A model generated the notes under the pieces. That model worked only from the letters and a program-made list of their open reading frames with translations, ran no database searches and had not been told where the DNA came from. From assembly GCF_000208745.1 (NCBI RefSeq), contig NC_030853.1, positions 20,526,058 through 20,590,057 of the forward strand: a DNA stretch of 64,000 nt, written 5' to 3'. A program made the translations under genes and the position numbers. Source of the DNA: Theobroma cacao (taxonomy: Eukaryota > Streptophyta > Magnoliopsida > Malvales > Malvaceae). Below are positions 11,761 through 25,039 of this stretch, piece by piece; the first letter of the stretch is position 1, and each line of letters begins with the position of its first letter.

Positions 11761-14700
11761 AATCATTATATAATTCAGGGGGGAGGGTACTATATTGGGA
11801 AGGTCATGGCTCCTCAAAATTTTTAAAATTTTTTATATTTTTTTATTATATACTTGCTATATTGATAAGAGTATCCTCTAACTTTTGATAAATTAATTGG
11901 TTTAATGACGCTGAAAGTTAAGTATCATCCTTTCAAATTAAGGGGTTTAGGACTTAAAGCTTATAAATTAATTTTTATTCGTCTTTGATCATCATCCTTT
12001 TTAGTTCTTATTTAAGGAATCAAATGGTATATAGTTGAATTAATTATTTTTGACTTGGAGGATACAATATATAATTTGATTATGAAAGATCCTATATAAT
12101 GGTGTTTTTATAGTTATTGTGCATTATACTTATCATTTAAGCGGTATTGATGTTAGTGCTTTCTCAATGTTATATGGTATTTGTTTATATAAAGTTTTCT
12201 GTCTCTTTAACCCTCCAACAAAAATTGATTAATTTTACCCTAATATAATTCTTTATATAATTTTGTTAACAAAGAACATAGGCTTGAAGGCCCCGGACAC
12301 AATAATGTCTAATTTCATATATAGGTTTTCAATGTTGTTCTTAAACAAAGAAAACTTGCTTATACAAATTAAATTTTTCCTTAAAAAAGCTAATAAAATG
12401 TTTTCTTTAAAAAATAATAAAATGTTTTCCTATCTCTAATTATCATAAATCTTATAAATTTTTTGTCTTGAAAATATATTTTCTTCTTTTTTTTCCCTGT
12501 ATTTCTACTATCGTGATAACATGTAACCTTCAATTGGCCCGAACAATAACTTGCTTACAATACAATTCTCTTATTACAAACTTAATATTGATTAATTTAG
12601 AATAAAATTTAGATAGTATTTTTTAAATAATTTTTCTCAGATTTCTCAATATTGTTGACTTAACCACTTTATTTTTTTAAGATAACGATTTTAAAGCAAT
12701 TATTTTATTTTCATTAGAGAATTTAAAGAAAAAGATGTAAAAAAAATCTAATTAATTGTACCCAATTTACTTAATTAATAACCTAATAAGTGTTGAAATA
12801 AATCGAACCGAATTAGTCAAACAGATTGGTTGAATTGGAAACTGGTGGTCTATTCGGTCCAATTTAGGGTATCCTACCTTTGGAAAGTTGAATTGATCAC
12901 GAAATGGTCAACCTTTTAATTGAACCGCTTTTTGACCGATTTTTAAACTACTTAAATCTATTTTTATTGTTAAAGTTTTTGTTTTTATTTTTAAAACTTC
13001 TTTTGTAAATGATAAAATTTGAAACCTAATTACCTCTTAATTGTTAATTAAAGTTCTAACTATTTAATCAAATTAATATCCTCTTTTAATGCCTTTTTAC
13101 TGATATGTATTTGGCATTTATTTAATGTTAAATTTTCATTTTAAAATAAATAAAAGGGCGTTAAATTAAATCAAATTAAATTGATTAAATAAAAAAAATA
13201 ACACCACCGGTTCCAATTTTCTGATCATTCAGTCTAATTAGTAGGCTCCTTAAGAAATTTAGAGCCTTAGGCTTGGAATCGGTTTGAGTGGTTCTCCCAA
13301 GTCACGTAACAATGTCATATTAGGCTCCAAGAGTTGGGCAGCTATGAAGGTTTTCCGGCCTGTTGGATCATTAATAACATGTATAAAATTAGATAAATGT
13401 TAAAATCTGAATTTAATCTTTTTACTATCTCAATTCAATGGATATAGTCCGTCTATCCTCAATTTAATGAATTTAATCTTTAAATTTTCATTAAAAATTT
13501 GAACTAAGTACAATTGATAAAAATGTCAAAATTTTGCCTTTAATTTGAATGACATCATATTTTGATGATGACTTGATATGTTGAGATGAATTAATTTTTT
13601 AATTATGCAGGATATATTAATCTTAAAAATAAAAATTTTGTAATTAAATAATGATTAATATATTTATTAAATTTTAATAAAAAAATTTTACTACTTTTTT
13701 CGTTAAAAATAAAGTTGTTTTGTATTAACATGTATCGCATGTCAAAGAAAATTTAAATTGACATATCACGTCATCAATAAAAAAGTCATGTAAGCGATTG
13801 AACTTAACATTACAATCAATTGTTCTTAAATCACTTTTTTATAAAAAAAAGTTAAAATATGAAATTCATTAAAATTGAGGTAAAAAGACGAAAAATGTCA
13901 AATTTAAATTAGTAGTGGAACCAAATTCATATTTTGACCAATTCATATCCAAACTTTCAAGTATGAATGGAGGGTACATAAATGATATTCAATATAAATT
14001 CGTACTAGCATTTTATTGAGGTAAAGGTATTTAAAAAGGGATTGTAAGCTTCTCATTCCTTAATTATTAAAGTGTTTACCATAGAGGAGGTATCCACTTA
14101 CATTGGTGTAAAACTAAATTACTTTTATACACTTTCATTATTTTTCATATTAGTTATATTTGATTATTTTAATTATTAGATTTCATGCTTTATTCACGTA
14201 GATCATGCATATTAAATTTCAAATTAATCAAAAATATCTAATTATTTGTTTAATAATAATAAAAATTCTGACCATTAAAATATATATTAGAAACAAACAC
14301 TTTTCTAGATTAATTAATATTATAAAAATATCGGATTGATTTGAAACTTTACGTGCTTGATGGGTATGAATCAATTATTAAATTTAATGATTGATTTATT
14401 AAAATATTAATTATACATGAAATTATAGAATGGTGTAAAACTAATTAGTTTTTTAGACCGTGTAACTTGATCTTTCCTCTTAGGAATAATATAAACGTAA
14501 ATTTTTCATTTTTTTTGTTAATTTATTACTGATGACGAAAAAAGATTTTAGTAGTAGTTATAGGGCCATTAAATGTAATGTTTCAAATAAGAATGACAAG
14601 ATTATTGATGGACTCCTTTATCAAGAAGAAAAAGTATATTGATAGACTCTCCATCTGCTACCTAACTTCAAAATTTTCATAGTCGTTAGAGGTGTTTGAG

Positions 14701-16581
14701 TTAATTCAGAGCAGTTCATTCCATTTCCATATCGGGGATCTATGATATATATACAGAGAATTGCATCTATACCATGTAAAATTTCTTTCGTAGTTAAGTC
14801 CAAATCTCCACACTAACACCTCTAGAAATGAGATTCTCAGCCAATTAAAGTGTTACAAAGAGAGAGAGGGAAGCTTATAGAATGGTACAAAGAGAGAGAT
14901 TTTACTGAATGAATATGATCTGTTAGTTAGGGTTCAGTCATCATCCGAACAGATATAAAACTATGTATGGGTCAGGGCTTGTCAACCGAAACTTTAACAT
15001 GCTAACACATCTGCATGCACTCCCATGAGATTTCCATTGCAGTGATTTTGTATGGCTTTTAGCACTTGGATATGATATCCATGTGGGCATTAAATATATG
15101 CCACACATAAGTTCATGCAAATGCATGATTTGATCTGCCCAGTGCCGACACTTGCTTGCTGCAAAAACAGAACATTAGTGGAGATTCTTTGCTTGGCGTT
15201 TTTTGCTAGAATTTAAGGGTTTTAAAGCCAAATTTATTTAATTTTATGTAACTCTATAATGAAATTTTTAGTAAAATGCCAAAGGTTTAATGCTGTTAAT
15301 TAGCCAAGAAACCAATCCCATTTCTAGTTTTGTTTTGTACGTTTTATCTTAAAGAAAAAGTTGATTTTGTTAATGAAATAGCGAGTGTTCAAAGAACACT
15401 GATTTGGATTATTATTATTATTATAAGCAATAAGTATCCATTCAAAATATTGAAATTATCATGGTTACACCATGATTTCATTAGAATACTATAAATCCTT
15501 CCAGAAGTTGGACTAGTAAGACTCGTCAAGCAACCATGGGTTTACATCGTCACTATTTAAAACAATGGAACAACCTTGTTCATAACGTATTACACCAAAA
15601 CAATAGCACCGGGCAGTACGATTTGACCCTAGCTCAGTATCTTACTGCAAATGCCATCACCAACAAACCCCTCTTCACGTAAATTTACGTCGACCTGATT
15701 CGTACAATATTCCTCCAACAACTTGCTACGTACAAATATTTATTTCTGTTCAATCTCATTTTTACAAGATAATCAGCACAATGATTAGCTTCTTTTAAGA
15801 TATTCCAAAGAAAAAAAAACACAACCAATAACATTACGAAACATATTAATTTGTTAAAATAATTTTCACAATTTCCATGATTTTTTAGGAAAATTAAGAA
15901 TCCAAGAAACAGCCACCTAATTAAACTCTGATTTAATATTATCATGTTACGTATCAACTATTGTATTTAATATATAAAAATGTTTATTATAAATATATAA
16001 TCTTTTAACAGGTAGGTTTAGAGCACTGGCCAACAATACCTCTAAAAAGTACATTTCCCTAACAACTACTCCAACTCTGCTTAGGGTTGTTGCTTAACGC
16101 AATGAAAGAAAAGTTTTGATAAAGATGTAGTGGTGATTTGTAACGTTTTATATTTCTGAGGCTTCATAATAAAAATCTATTGATTAACAAAATCACTTGT
16201 AGATCTATTATGAATTTTATGTCCGTGCTTGATTAATTAATTATTCAATGAGCTTACGCAAAGTTTACGGGGTAATCATTCAACAATTAGACTAATCAAG
16301 ATAAGATATCAAAACCAAACAAAAGATCAGCATTGCAAGCTTCAGAAAGGGGCTTATCATAATATAATTAAGAGTTTCTTGTGATTCAGGGAATGTAAGC
16401 ACTTTAGTGGGTAGATGAAGGAGAGGTGTGTTAAGACAACTTATCGAAGAATAAATAAATGAAAAGAGAAGAAAAGATGAACTTTATGTAAACAAGGAAA
16501 ATTCCGCTAAAACCAGACATGAAATGCAAGAATTGTGCTGGGACCTAACAATCAGATTCTAAATCTTGTGGGGATCATGTT
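11761..16581. other. AT-rich intergenic region with decayed repeats
   Basis: No gene found. About 12790-13250 is a weak inverted-repeat structure: 'gaattggaaactggtgg' on the left answers 'ccaccggttccaatttt' on the right, suggesting a decayed small DNA element. About 13390-13500 and 13860-13960 are another loose inverted pair. The frames at 14621-14803, 14941-15126 and 15685-15957 are short and without recognisable domains. ATT triplets repeat at 15410-15423. Confidence 0.35.
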
Positions 16582-16597
16582 AACTTCATCAGCAGTG

Positions 16598-17020
16598 GTG
16601 AGAAATGTGCTTGTGTATGACTAACGTCTGGCTCTTCCTGATTTGTGTGGTGATGGCACCGAGAGGCTTTGTGCAGCCTCGTTTTAGGATTTCTTTTGGA
16701 TTGTCCCAGTTTCGGGTTTTCTCTGTCACTGTTTCTGTGTGCTTGGCTTGTTGATTGTTTGGGGAGGGACCAGGTTTGTACCTGCTATGGCTCTATGTGT
16801 AGCTGTTTTCTTCTGTAAAGATATGCTGAGCGGGATGCCTTGTGACTAATTTTGGGAATCACGATCCAACCCCTCCTCGTTTTCTCCTGAGGATCTAGGC
16901 TTGTATTTTGCTGTAATAAGTCTTTGGCCATTGAAAAAGGCCAAAGCCATGTCACGACACTTTGTAACTCTGGTTGATGAATTATACAAATACATTGCCT
17001 TAATTTCAAAAAAAAAAAAA
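16598..17020 (+). mobile_element. Truncated LINE-like 3' tail with poly(A)
   Basis: The segment ends in a run of about 15 A residues (from 17008) and is flanked by aacttcatcagcagtg (16582-16597) and aacttcatgatcagtg (17021-17036), a 16-base direct repeat with two mismatches. Its base composition is clearly more GC-rich than the surroundings. It has no intact frame and looks like the 3' part of a LINE or similar retroposon inserted by target-primed reverse transcription. Confidence 0.6.
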
Positions 17021-17036
17021 AACTTCATGATCAGTG

Positions 17037-20008
17037 ATCTTCTCATCTCCAGAGCAATTAATGTAAATTATCAATAACAACCATTTCATTATATACCAAA
17101 TTTAAATGTCAGCTGTTCACAAAGTATTGCATCCATAAACCTCACATTTCTCTATTCAACATTTTAACGGTGTGACTTTTTTTTTCTTTTTGGGTTTTAC
17201 GACATCAAATCCAGAAACAATATATTTAACTAAGCTAATCAAAATCTCTTGATTTGAGCTCCAAGTTTTAAGGTACAAATATCTACTAATTTCTAGCAGT
17301 TTTGAGGGTTAATAAAGGGTTAGATAGTTACCCTATTGCATGCGTGGTACAAGCATTCGTGAAGAATTATGGACTGTTATGGCTCTCCTTAATTAAGATT
17401 TCGAAATGAATCAAGACTTAACAATGAAACAATGGCCTGTATAGATCCCCACAAAATTGCTTTTAAATATTTAAGCAAAAAATACTTTGAAAGGGACCAA
17501 GGGAATTATATATGTGAATATCCTCCAGTACTGTGGTCCCCGACTCCTAAGATGGCAAAGTTTCAACTAACCTCCAAAATTAAAGGGTGTAGAACAACAT
17601 TACTTCTTCTAAGCCAAGGTTCTATTTGAGTACCTGAACACAAAAAATTATTGTCTCGATCTGACATCTATTAATTTACAAATTATGTCATTATATTGAT
17701 TCGAACGCAATGACAGATGATAAATATACCATAAATTAATAATATTTATTAAATATAGTCCATTTTATTTGTAAAATGGAGGTTTCTTTTTTTGGATGCC
17801 TGCCCTATTATTCAAACTCCTGCACAGAATATAGCATAGGCAGGGCAAATGCATCCATAGATTTTCTATCTTATTTCCATAAAAGTATATTAATGGCCTA
17901 ATTCTTTCCTTTTTTATTTAATTAATTAATTATTTACCAAAAGAGTAGGTAAACTTTTTTGTGTTTGATCGGTACCAAAAAAATATATACTGTGTATATC
18001 TTAAGATGTTGATGCTACATAAATTATGCTGGAAACAGAAACACCACATCAAACTGTGTAGGTCTAGAATATGTCTAGTGAAGCTAATAAAAGGGACAGC
18101 CCATTCTCTGAATTTAATGTAGGATTGAAGAACTGTTAAGAAAGGGAGCTGATGACAATAATTGATAACCACATCTCTTCTACGAACCAAGATATCAGAA
18201 TTTTTCTGATTTTAGAAAAAAAAAAAAGACATCAAAAGATTGAAATAGTTCAAAATATTTGTAATCATATAATCTCTTGCACAAAAAAAAATATGAGCAT
18301 TTAATTCAACAATATTAAAAGAGTGAAGTTCCAATTTGGTGGGTGGGGGTCTTTGTGACTGGATTGGACATTTTTGTAAAACATCAATGTTAAGCATGCA
18401 CTACAGAAGACTAGATTGAGAACAAAGTTTTAGGGTACAATATTAACAAATAAATTAGAGTGCTGTATGATGCTGAAGCCATTATCTCCCTCTCTATGCT
18501 GCCAACATTCATTATATTCATGAAAGAGAGTGCTTGGGAATAAGATTAGGGTTACACAATGACTGAAGTAATTAAATATAATGGGCATCATGTATTTGGC
18601 CGAAATAGTGCTGCTTAGTTACAATTATCTTGTATAATATGAAATTTATTTATCATGTTTAAGTCTGCAGTAGGATCTAGTGGACAGGTAATTTAACTCA
18701 TTAAATTTCCTTTTAATTGAAGTATTAAGTAGATTAATTAAGGAGTTAACAAGTGGGTTGCGCTTGCAATGGTATCTTAAATTGAGAGAACTTGTATTCT
18801 GAATTTCTTTCTTATTTTTTATTGAAGGTTGTGTGTGTGTTTGTTTCTTCTTGATGATAAAGGTATAAGTTTGTTTCACCTTTTGTCATTAAAGTGAATA
18901 TTAAAGTGAAAAGGCAAGAAGAACTATGATTATTTTGTAAATTAATGAGCAAAATTGAACTAAGGATCTTGGAGAGTCATAGTCATAGTCATAGTCATAG
19001 CAGCCAGAACTACTATTTCTTTTAGGAAAAGTAGTGTAGTTTTCCAAAACGAAAAAAATAATAATGCATTCTCTCCTAACCCACTCTATCTCCTAACTCA
19101 TTAAATTTACTTATTGCTTCTCTCACCCAAACATTGAAGGAGGAAAACATATAAAGCTAGAGAGTGAGAGATGCATTCTAGGCCTTTAGGTTTTGGAAAT
19201 AGAGTAAAAGGTAAAGAAAGAAATTGTGAATTTTTGGGGAAGAACAAAAGAAGAATAAAGTAGATAGTAAATAGGGATTTACTAAAGTTAAACCCCCATC
19301 GTAATTTTAAATCACTAAAATTATATGATTCATTTATAATCCAAAACACAACATATTTGACATCCAATCTTAGAAAATTGCTAAAATGTTTGAACAATTT
19401 GAGATGAGAAAATCTTTGATACAATTAGTCTCTGCATTTTGTTGAAAGTAGTAGATTAATTTTCTCTATGCACAACAATTTGCAAATATTGAATTCTTAT
19501 ACTTTGCCAAATTGATAATGTCAATTCAATTATTTAAGTCAACAATATAATAGTGTCACATAAACAATTTAATCATCACTTAAAATTTATATTTGTATTT
19601 GATAAATATCATGTCAATATAATTATTACATTATTTTAAATGTAATGTTATCAAATTCAATATTACATAAGTAAAAATATGTCAAGATAATACAATTAAA
19701 TATTATGTCAGCATAAATAACGTGAAAAGTTTAACATTGTTAATGATTGAATTGATATTATCAATTTTAAAAAGTTCATGAATTTATCTTTTACAAATTA
19801 TTATATAAAAATTAAATTTACCAATTTAATAGAATACAAAGATTGATTACCTAATTTGACCTAAAAATATAAATATTGTTTACCCACAACATTATACTTT
19901 TTGCCTCTTCACTTTTAAATTCAAATAATTAGCAACTTAAATTGAAGTATTCAGAATCTGGAATCATTTAACACAACCCTTTGTGCGAGTAATCAATTAT
20001 CTCCATTT
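17037..20008. other. AT-rich intergenic region
   Basis: No supported gene. A hexanucleotide microsatellite (agtcat, four copies) lies at 18975-18998. Runs rich in A and T at 19500-19900 have the look of old repeats. The open frames at 17930-18190, 18646-18879 and 19107-19424 (all minus) are Phe/Leu/Lys-rich translations of AT-rich DNA and I do not support them. Confidence 0.35.
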
Positions 20009-20215
20009 TTATCTCGTGTTTTCTTCTTTTAATTTTAACATTGTTTTTGCAGAACAAAGGACCCCACGAAAATGTGGTCCAAGACTAAGAACATCAGCCG
20101 CTGATTTACGGCGATGATCACTCCTCCAAGGCTCCAAAGTGGCCCCAACTACCACACCGAAGTAGGCCCCAATCGCACCTGACAAAATCAGCAGATTCAG
20201 CACACCTGGCGTCAC
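20009..20215 (-). CDS. Exon-like fragment of an unidentified small membrane protein
   Basis: The minus strand is open over 68 codons and reads like real protein: VTPGVLNLLILSGAIGAYFG, then VVVGATLEPWRSDHRRKS and a short hydrophilic tail. It starts with GTG, not ATG, and is directly preceded by an acceptor-like 'attctgcag' (+ coordinates 20216-20224), so it looks like a downstream exon beginning in phase 1. No fitting upstream exon was found: the candidate before the donor at about 20316 carries a stop in the needed frame. It may be part of a gene diverging from the RING-CH gene or a decayed exon. One hydrophobic segment is visible; I do not recognise the family. Confidence 0.35.
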   Translation of the reverse strand: MTPGVLNLLILSGAIGAYFGVVVGATLEPWRSDHRRKSAADVLSLGPHFRGVLCSAKTMLKLKEENTR

Positions 20216-20399
20216 TGCAGAATCTCACTACAAGTTAACGTGGTCCCACGAGATAATTCTATCAATAAATTATAATGGTTAAAAAAAAAAGAGAAAACTA
20301 GCCACTAGAAAAACCTGTTTAGTAAGAGGAATCAAGGCAAGCAATCGTGTTGGCCTTTTTGCCGTTAGAATCTCATGTTTTGCTTTGTTTTTGGGTTGA

Positions 20400-21564
20400 A
20401 AATTGAAATGAAAATGGAGTTGTGGCGGTGGTGGTGGTGTTGATAACGACCACACTCAATCTCTTGCTTCATTTGAAGAAGCAACCACCCAGGAAGGAAA
20501 AAAAGAACAAGATCGTTGCTTTCTTGTTCAATAGAAAATCCCATTTCCTTACTTGTAAGCCTCTCTCTCTCTCTCTCCCCTTTCCTTTCCTTTCCATTGC
20601 ATTAATACCTTTTTTCCATGTTAATCAACTATATTTGTTTCCACTTCAAAGGGGTCTTATTCATTTATCAAGTTGATGCCTTTTTTGAAACATGGGTCTC
20701 TCTCTCTCTCTCTCTCTCTTACTCTTTCCATATAGTCAAGTTCTTTTGCTTTTTGGTTTCCGGGTTTTTGTTCTTCTCTAATTTCCTTTCTGGATTTTCC
20801 ATGTTCATCTCATTCCTTGTAGCTTTTCCTGTCCTGTTTTTATTCAATCTTATTTTTCCTTTGATTTTGCTTTATTGGGATATTTTCAGCTTTTATAGCA
20901 TGTGTTTTATATCTTTCTGTTTCCAGTTAAAGGCTCCTTTTCCTTTAATTTTTTTTCCTTGTTTATTTTTTCATTGTTGTGCCTAATACATCTAAAAATC
21001 CTTATGTTTGATGCGGTTTAAAGATTATTCTTTTGACTGTTGGTTTGTAGCCAACTTTTATTTTGGCTTCGACCACTTTTATTTACTCTATTTGTTCCTA
21101 AGGAGTGCTGCATTTTCTTATTATACATTTTGTTCCCAAGAAAACCAAGGCAGATCTTTATACTTTATGTTGATTTGGGATTCCAGGTTATGAAAATTTT
21201 GTATCAAGTAAGCGAAAAATTATTTGATAAAAAGGTCTTGATTAACACATTGGTAGAAATTTTTATTAGTCATCTTTTAAACTGGAAGTTTTTTTCACTT
21301 TTCCATTTATATTTTTATCTGCATTTTTAGTCCTATAAGATTCCATTTATATGACTTTTCTGTTCATGAAATGAAAAGGGGTTTGTTTCCATTGCAGATT
21401 CAGCTTTTAATTTAAACTGTTCTAGAGGTACTTCCACCATGCCCATTCCTTTTTTTTTTTTTGGTAGTTGTATGGAATTCAATTATATTGCACGTGATTT
21501 AGTCTGCATTTTAACTTCTCCCAGTTTCTGCAAATTTTATCTTTTTTTTGGTATCGATTGAAGG
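20400..21564 (+). promoter_or_regulatory. Leader region of the RING-CH gene with CT microsatellites
   Basis: CT tracts at about 20563-20578 and 20697-20719 are typical of plant 5' untranslated leaders. Several T-rich stretches with AG or GT boundaries suggest one or more leader introns before the ATG at 21565. The translated frames here (20422-20676, 20618-20986, 21008-21330) are Phe/Leu-rich and are most likely not coding. Confidence 0.35.
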
Positions 21565-24033
21565 ATGGGAGATCATTTTGTGTTGCTTGTCGATCGGCTA
21601 CTAACGGAATCCACTCTTGAAGCTGCTATTGAGAGTAAAAACCAATCACAGCAAGGCATGTCCTCAGCAAGCAAAGATGATATGATTGAGTTTTCATCTC
21701 ATAGGATGGATGAGAATGTTGGTTCATCTCCAAGTAAATTGGTGGAATGTAGGATATGCCACGATGAGGATGAAGATTTGAACATGGAGATACCCTGTTC
21801 TTGCCGTGGCAGCTTGAAGGTCAGTTGCTGATCAAATGGTTCCTTTTCCTTAAAATTTTAATGTCAATACTCAAAATCTATGCGTAGATCAAATGCGCTT
21901 TTGTATCATTTTAATTTGCCAAAATGCTGCTAAATTAAGACCTGAATTATTCTAATGCAGTTAAGTTGGAAAAATGTTCGCATGTATTGCTAAATGCTAA
22001 TGGGTTCTTAAGCATCAGTAGTTTCATAAAACTGTCGCCTGTGTTTTTAGCTTCTCTGAAAATGTTTATTACTTTTCTCAAAACCATTAATTATCATCTT
22101 AAAGTTTGTTCATTCGCCAGATCCACATTTTAGCGTCATCTGGTGTCATATGTTCGGCTTTGGAAGTTACTTTGGGAGACTGTAAGACCAACGTCTTATG
22201 TCTAGATCAATTAAATCATTAGCCTCTGTATTCCTAAAATCCAATGTCAACTTGCATGTAGGCTGGTATTTTCTCTTTTTTAGTGAAGATGATCAAATGC
22301 CTTGAAAACAATATGGGAGCCATTAAAGTAATGGAATTATAAAGTGTTCTTGAGAAGCTCTGTTACAATTTTAGAGGTTGCATGGTTTCCTTTTGGCATA
22401 AATATTGGAAATGTGCATCTCAAGAAAAAAGCTCAGGACAAGTTTACGATGCTTTACATGTATGATATATTCCTATATCAACTGGTTATAGTGTAGTAGC
22501 ATGCAAAGCTCTTAAGCGCAGTCCCAGCATGCGCTGAGAGCATTCTCCTTCTTCCATTGGCTTTTCAAACTTTGCCACTTGTTTTGGGTAGTTGCAAGTG
22601 AGATAACTTGTTTTCCTGTGCTACTGTTTCCTTGATTGTTGCAGTATGCCCACCGCAAATGCGTTCAAAGGTGGTGCAATGAGAAGGGTGACACCATCTG
22701 TGAGATTTGCCACCAGGTCCAACCATTGTTTTATTTGTCAGTTCGTTAACTGCAAATCTTTTTCCATGAATAATTTGAAAGAAACTGATTGTTACGCTCT
22801 CTTTCGGAAAATGCAGCAATTTAGGCCTGGTTATACAGCACCCCCTCCTTTATTTCATTATGGAGGTGTTCCTATGAACTTCAGGTATATCTTGATCTCT
22901 CTGTCTAAAGTCTAGCCTGCTTTATATGATATGATTGCTTTCCTTCACTCATTAAAACATTATTATAATAATCTCAGAGGAAATTGGGAAATTTCCAGGA
23001 GAGACCTGCCAGCTCCTCGTTTTATAACAATGGTTACTACTGATCGTGATTTTCTGGAATCAGATTTTGATGATTATTCGGCTCCCAGTTCTCGAAGCCT
23101 GATTTGTTGCCGTGTCATTGCTATAATTGTACCTCTCTCTCTCTTGGGTGTAGTTTTAATTATAGTTCATCTCTTTTACCTATTCAGAAGGAGAGGGGGG
23201 GCTTGAAATTAATTTTAAGAAATATATAACTCATGTATATATGGTACACATTGAAAATTTCTTAAAAATAAGTTCCTCTCGAAACAAGGCGATTATGCAA
23301 TTAATTAAAAAGAAAAAGAAACTTGCAGAAAAGATGCAGGAAAGATGGTTGATTACCAGATGGCTCGCCTGCTGCAGAGGAGGTAAGGTGGCTGGACGAT
23401 GGGCCCTGTTGTGCCCTTGCTATGTAGCCAGTCCTTTCATATTGGTGGTGAAAATGTTTGGTTATGATGTCTGAGTTGTAACCATATAGTTTAGCTTTTA
23501 CTTGACAGTTACACTGATTATTCTGTTGGTAGTAGAGAATTAGATTATCGAACTCTTGTCATGCAAGATTTGCTAATAAATGCTAATGTGCAGTTCATGG
23601 TTCTTCTGGTTTTGCGCCACACTCTTCCAATCATAATCAGTGGAGCTGGGGACTACTCTTTGACATTGTTCACTGTGAGGGCACATGAAACTAGTTATTT
23701 AGGCAGAGTGTTGCAGCAAATGAGTGTCTTTTTAACTTTCCGCTGTGTGTTGCAGTTACTAATGTTGAGAACTGTTGGGATTCTGTTGCCTATATATATC
23801 ATGGTTAAGGCATTCACGGCTATCCAACGTCGTCGACACCATCAGGTTGGGAATACATTCACTGCTATCAGCTTCTGCTACTCAAGAATTGCTTGTTAGT
23901 TTGTCAGCAGCTAATTGCATATGATGATTTTACTATGTTGAAGGATCCTCGCTTTTCCCTAGCTGCGTCAGATGAAGAAAGTGAATTACCACAACTGCAG
24001 CAGCCACACTCACGTTTTATAGGTATGCATTAA
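21565..24033 (+). CDS. RING-CH (MARCH-like) membrane E3 ubiquitin ligase-like protein, DUF3675 type
   Basis: Seven exons can be followed in frame: 21565-21819, 22645-22716, 22817-22884, 22978-23128, 23594-23674, 23756-23845 and 23944-24033, all with GT/AG borders and coding for about 268 residues. Residues 62-107 form a C4HC3 RING-CH finger: C62-x2-C65, C78-x-C80, H88-x2-C91, C104-x2-C107. This follows a short acidic, Ser-rich N-terminus. After the finger comes the [13 protein letters not shown] segment typical of the plant DUF3675 subgroup, then two hydrophobic segments: one created by the exon 4/5 junction (VIAII joined to [15 protein letters not shown]) and one in exon 6 ([19 protein letters not shown]). 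The C-terminal tail is short and acidic. Such proteins ubiquitinate membrane cargo with an E2; the substrate is unknown. Exon 4 also stays open past its donor to a stop at 23206, so intron retention would give a shorter protein. The last exon could be spliced further at 'ataggtatgc'. Confidence 0.88.
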
Positions 24034-25039
24034 ACGCAATGCGGCAGCTTCCTCTCATTCTTTAGGAATCTACTGGTAGTGCTAGAGGGAGAAGAAAAAA
24101 AATGAAGGGGATATACACAGGTGATGTCATCTTTAACATAGCGGAGCACAAGCGCCAGGATCATAAGATGAAATCAGCAGAGGATTCATGTTTGGTCAGA
24201 ATGAATGCATATTCTACTACTACTGTGAACAGTTACGAAAACATTCAAATGGGTATATATATAAATTTAGCGTACAAAGATTGCTAGGTTCAAAGACCAT
24301 CTTCGTTACTTGTGAAGAAAATGAGAAAGTGTCTTGCAACCAACAGCAGATTGGCAACAAAATGCTCCTCATTCTCTCTCTCTCTCTCATTTCTACTAAA
24401 GGCTGCAGAAACCTTGTATATTACTCATATACTGTAAATTTATATAATCTCACACCCTAAGCCAGTAAATTGTACTCGCACAAAAGCATCCAAGAAAGAG
24501 CAACCTGAAGTAGTTTTTGTTTTCAATTCTACCAAAATGAAGATATATTTTCGACCAACTCATCCATTGCTAACCACAACGAGAGGCAACTTTGAATCAA
24601 GCATTGCACCACTGATAATGAAATAGATTTATGTAAAGCATAATATGTTTCCAAGGGGATTTCAGTTTAAGTAAAATTCAATAAATCCCAGGTAAGGGTC
24701 AGGTCATCAAAACCAGCACACCCCAAAAAGGTTATCTGTTTTGGTAAATCATAACCACCAGGAAATTGAACACAACAAACTGATATATGATTTGAAGGAC
24801 GGATATTCACTTGAACAAATGAACTTTGGATAATGTCATTCAACTGTCCACACTCAGATCAACATTATGGCAGAAACCCAAATACTAGACACTGAAACAC
24901 AATATGACACTCCATGAAACAACTAAAGCAAACTTCAAGGCAGACTCACTGGCAACTCCTCATTAGTAACACAAAACATCTTAAAAATTGCAAAAACACA
25001 ACCATTGGTGGCAACCACCCGCAAGAAAGAGGTACCATC
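24034..25039. other. Convergent 3' flanks of the RING-CH and eIF5 genes
   Basis: The two genes point at each other across about 1 kb. This space holds the 3' untranslated regions of both. A CT tract lies at 24374-24389. No further gene is visible. Confidence 0.5.

Noticed and set aside
14100..14470. Possible MITE with repeated 'ggtgtaaaactaa'
   Set aside because: The shared words are partly palindromic and I could not define inverted ends or a target duplication.
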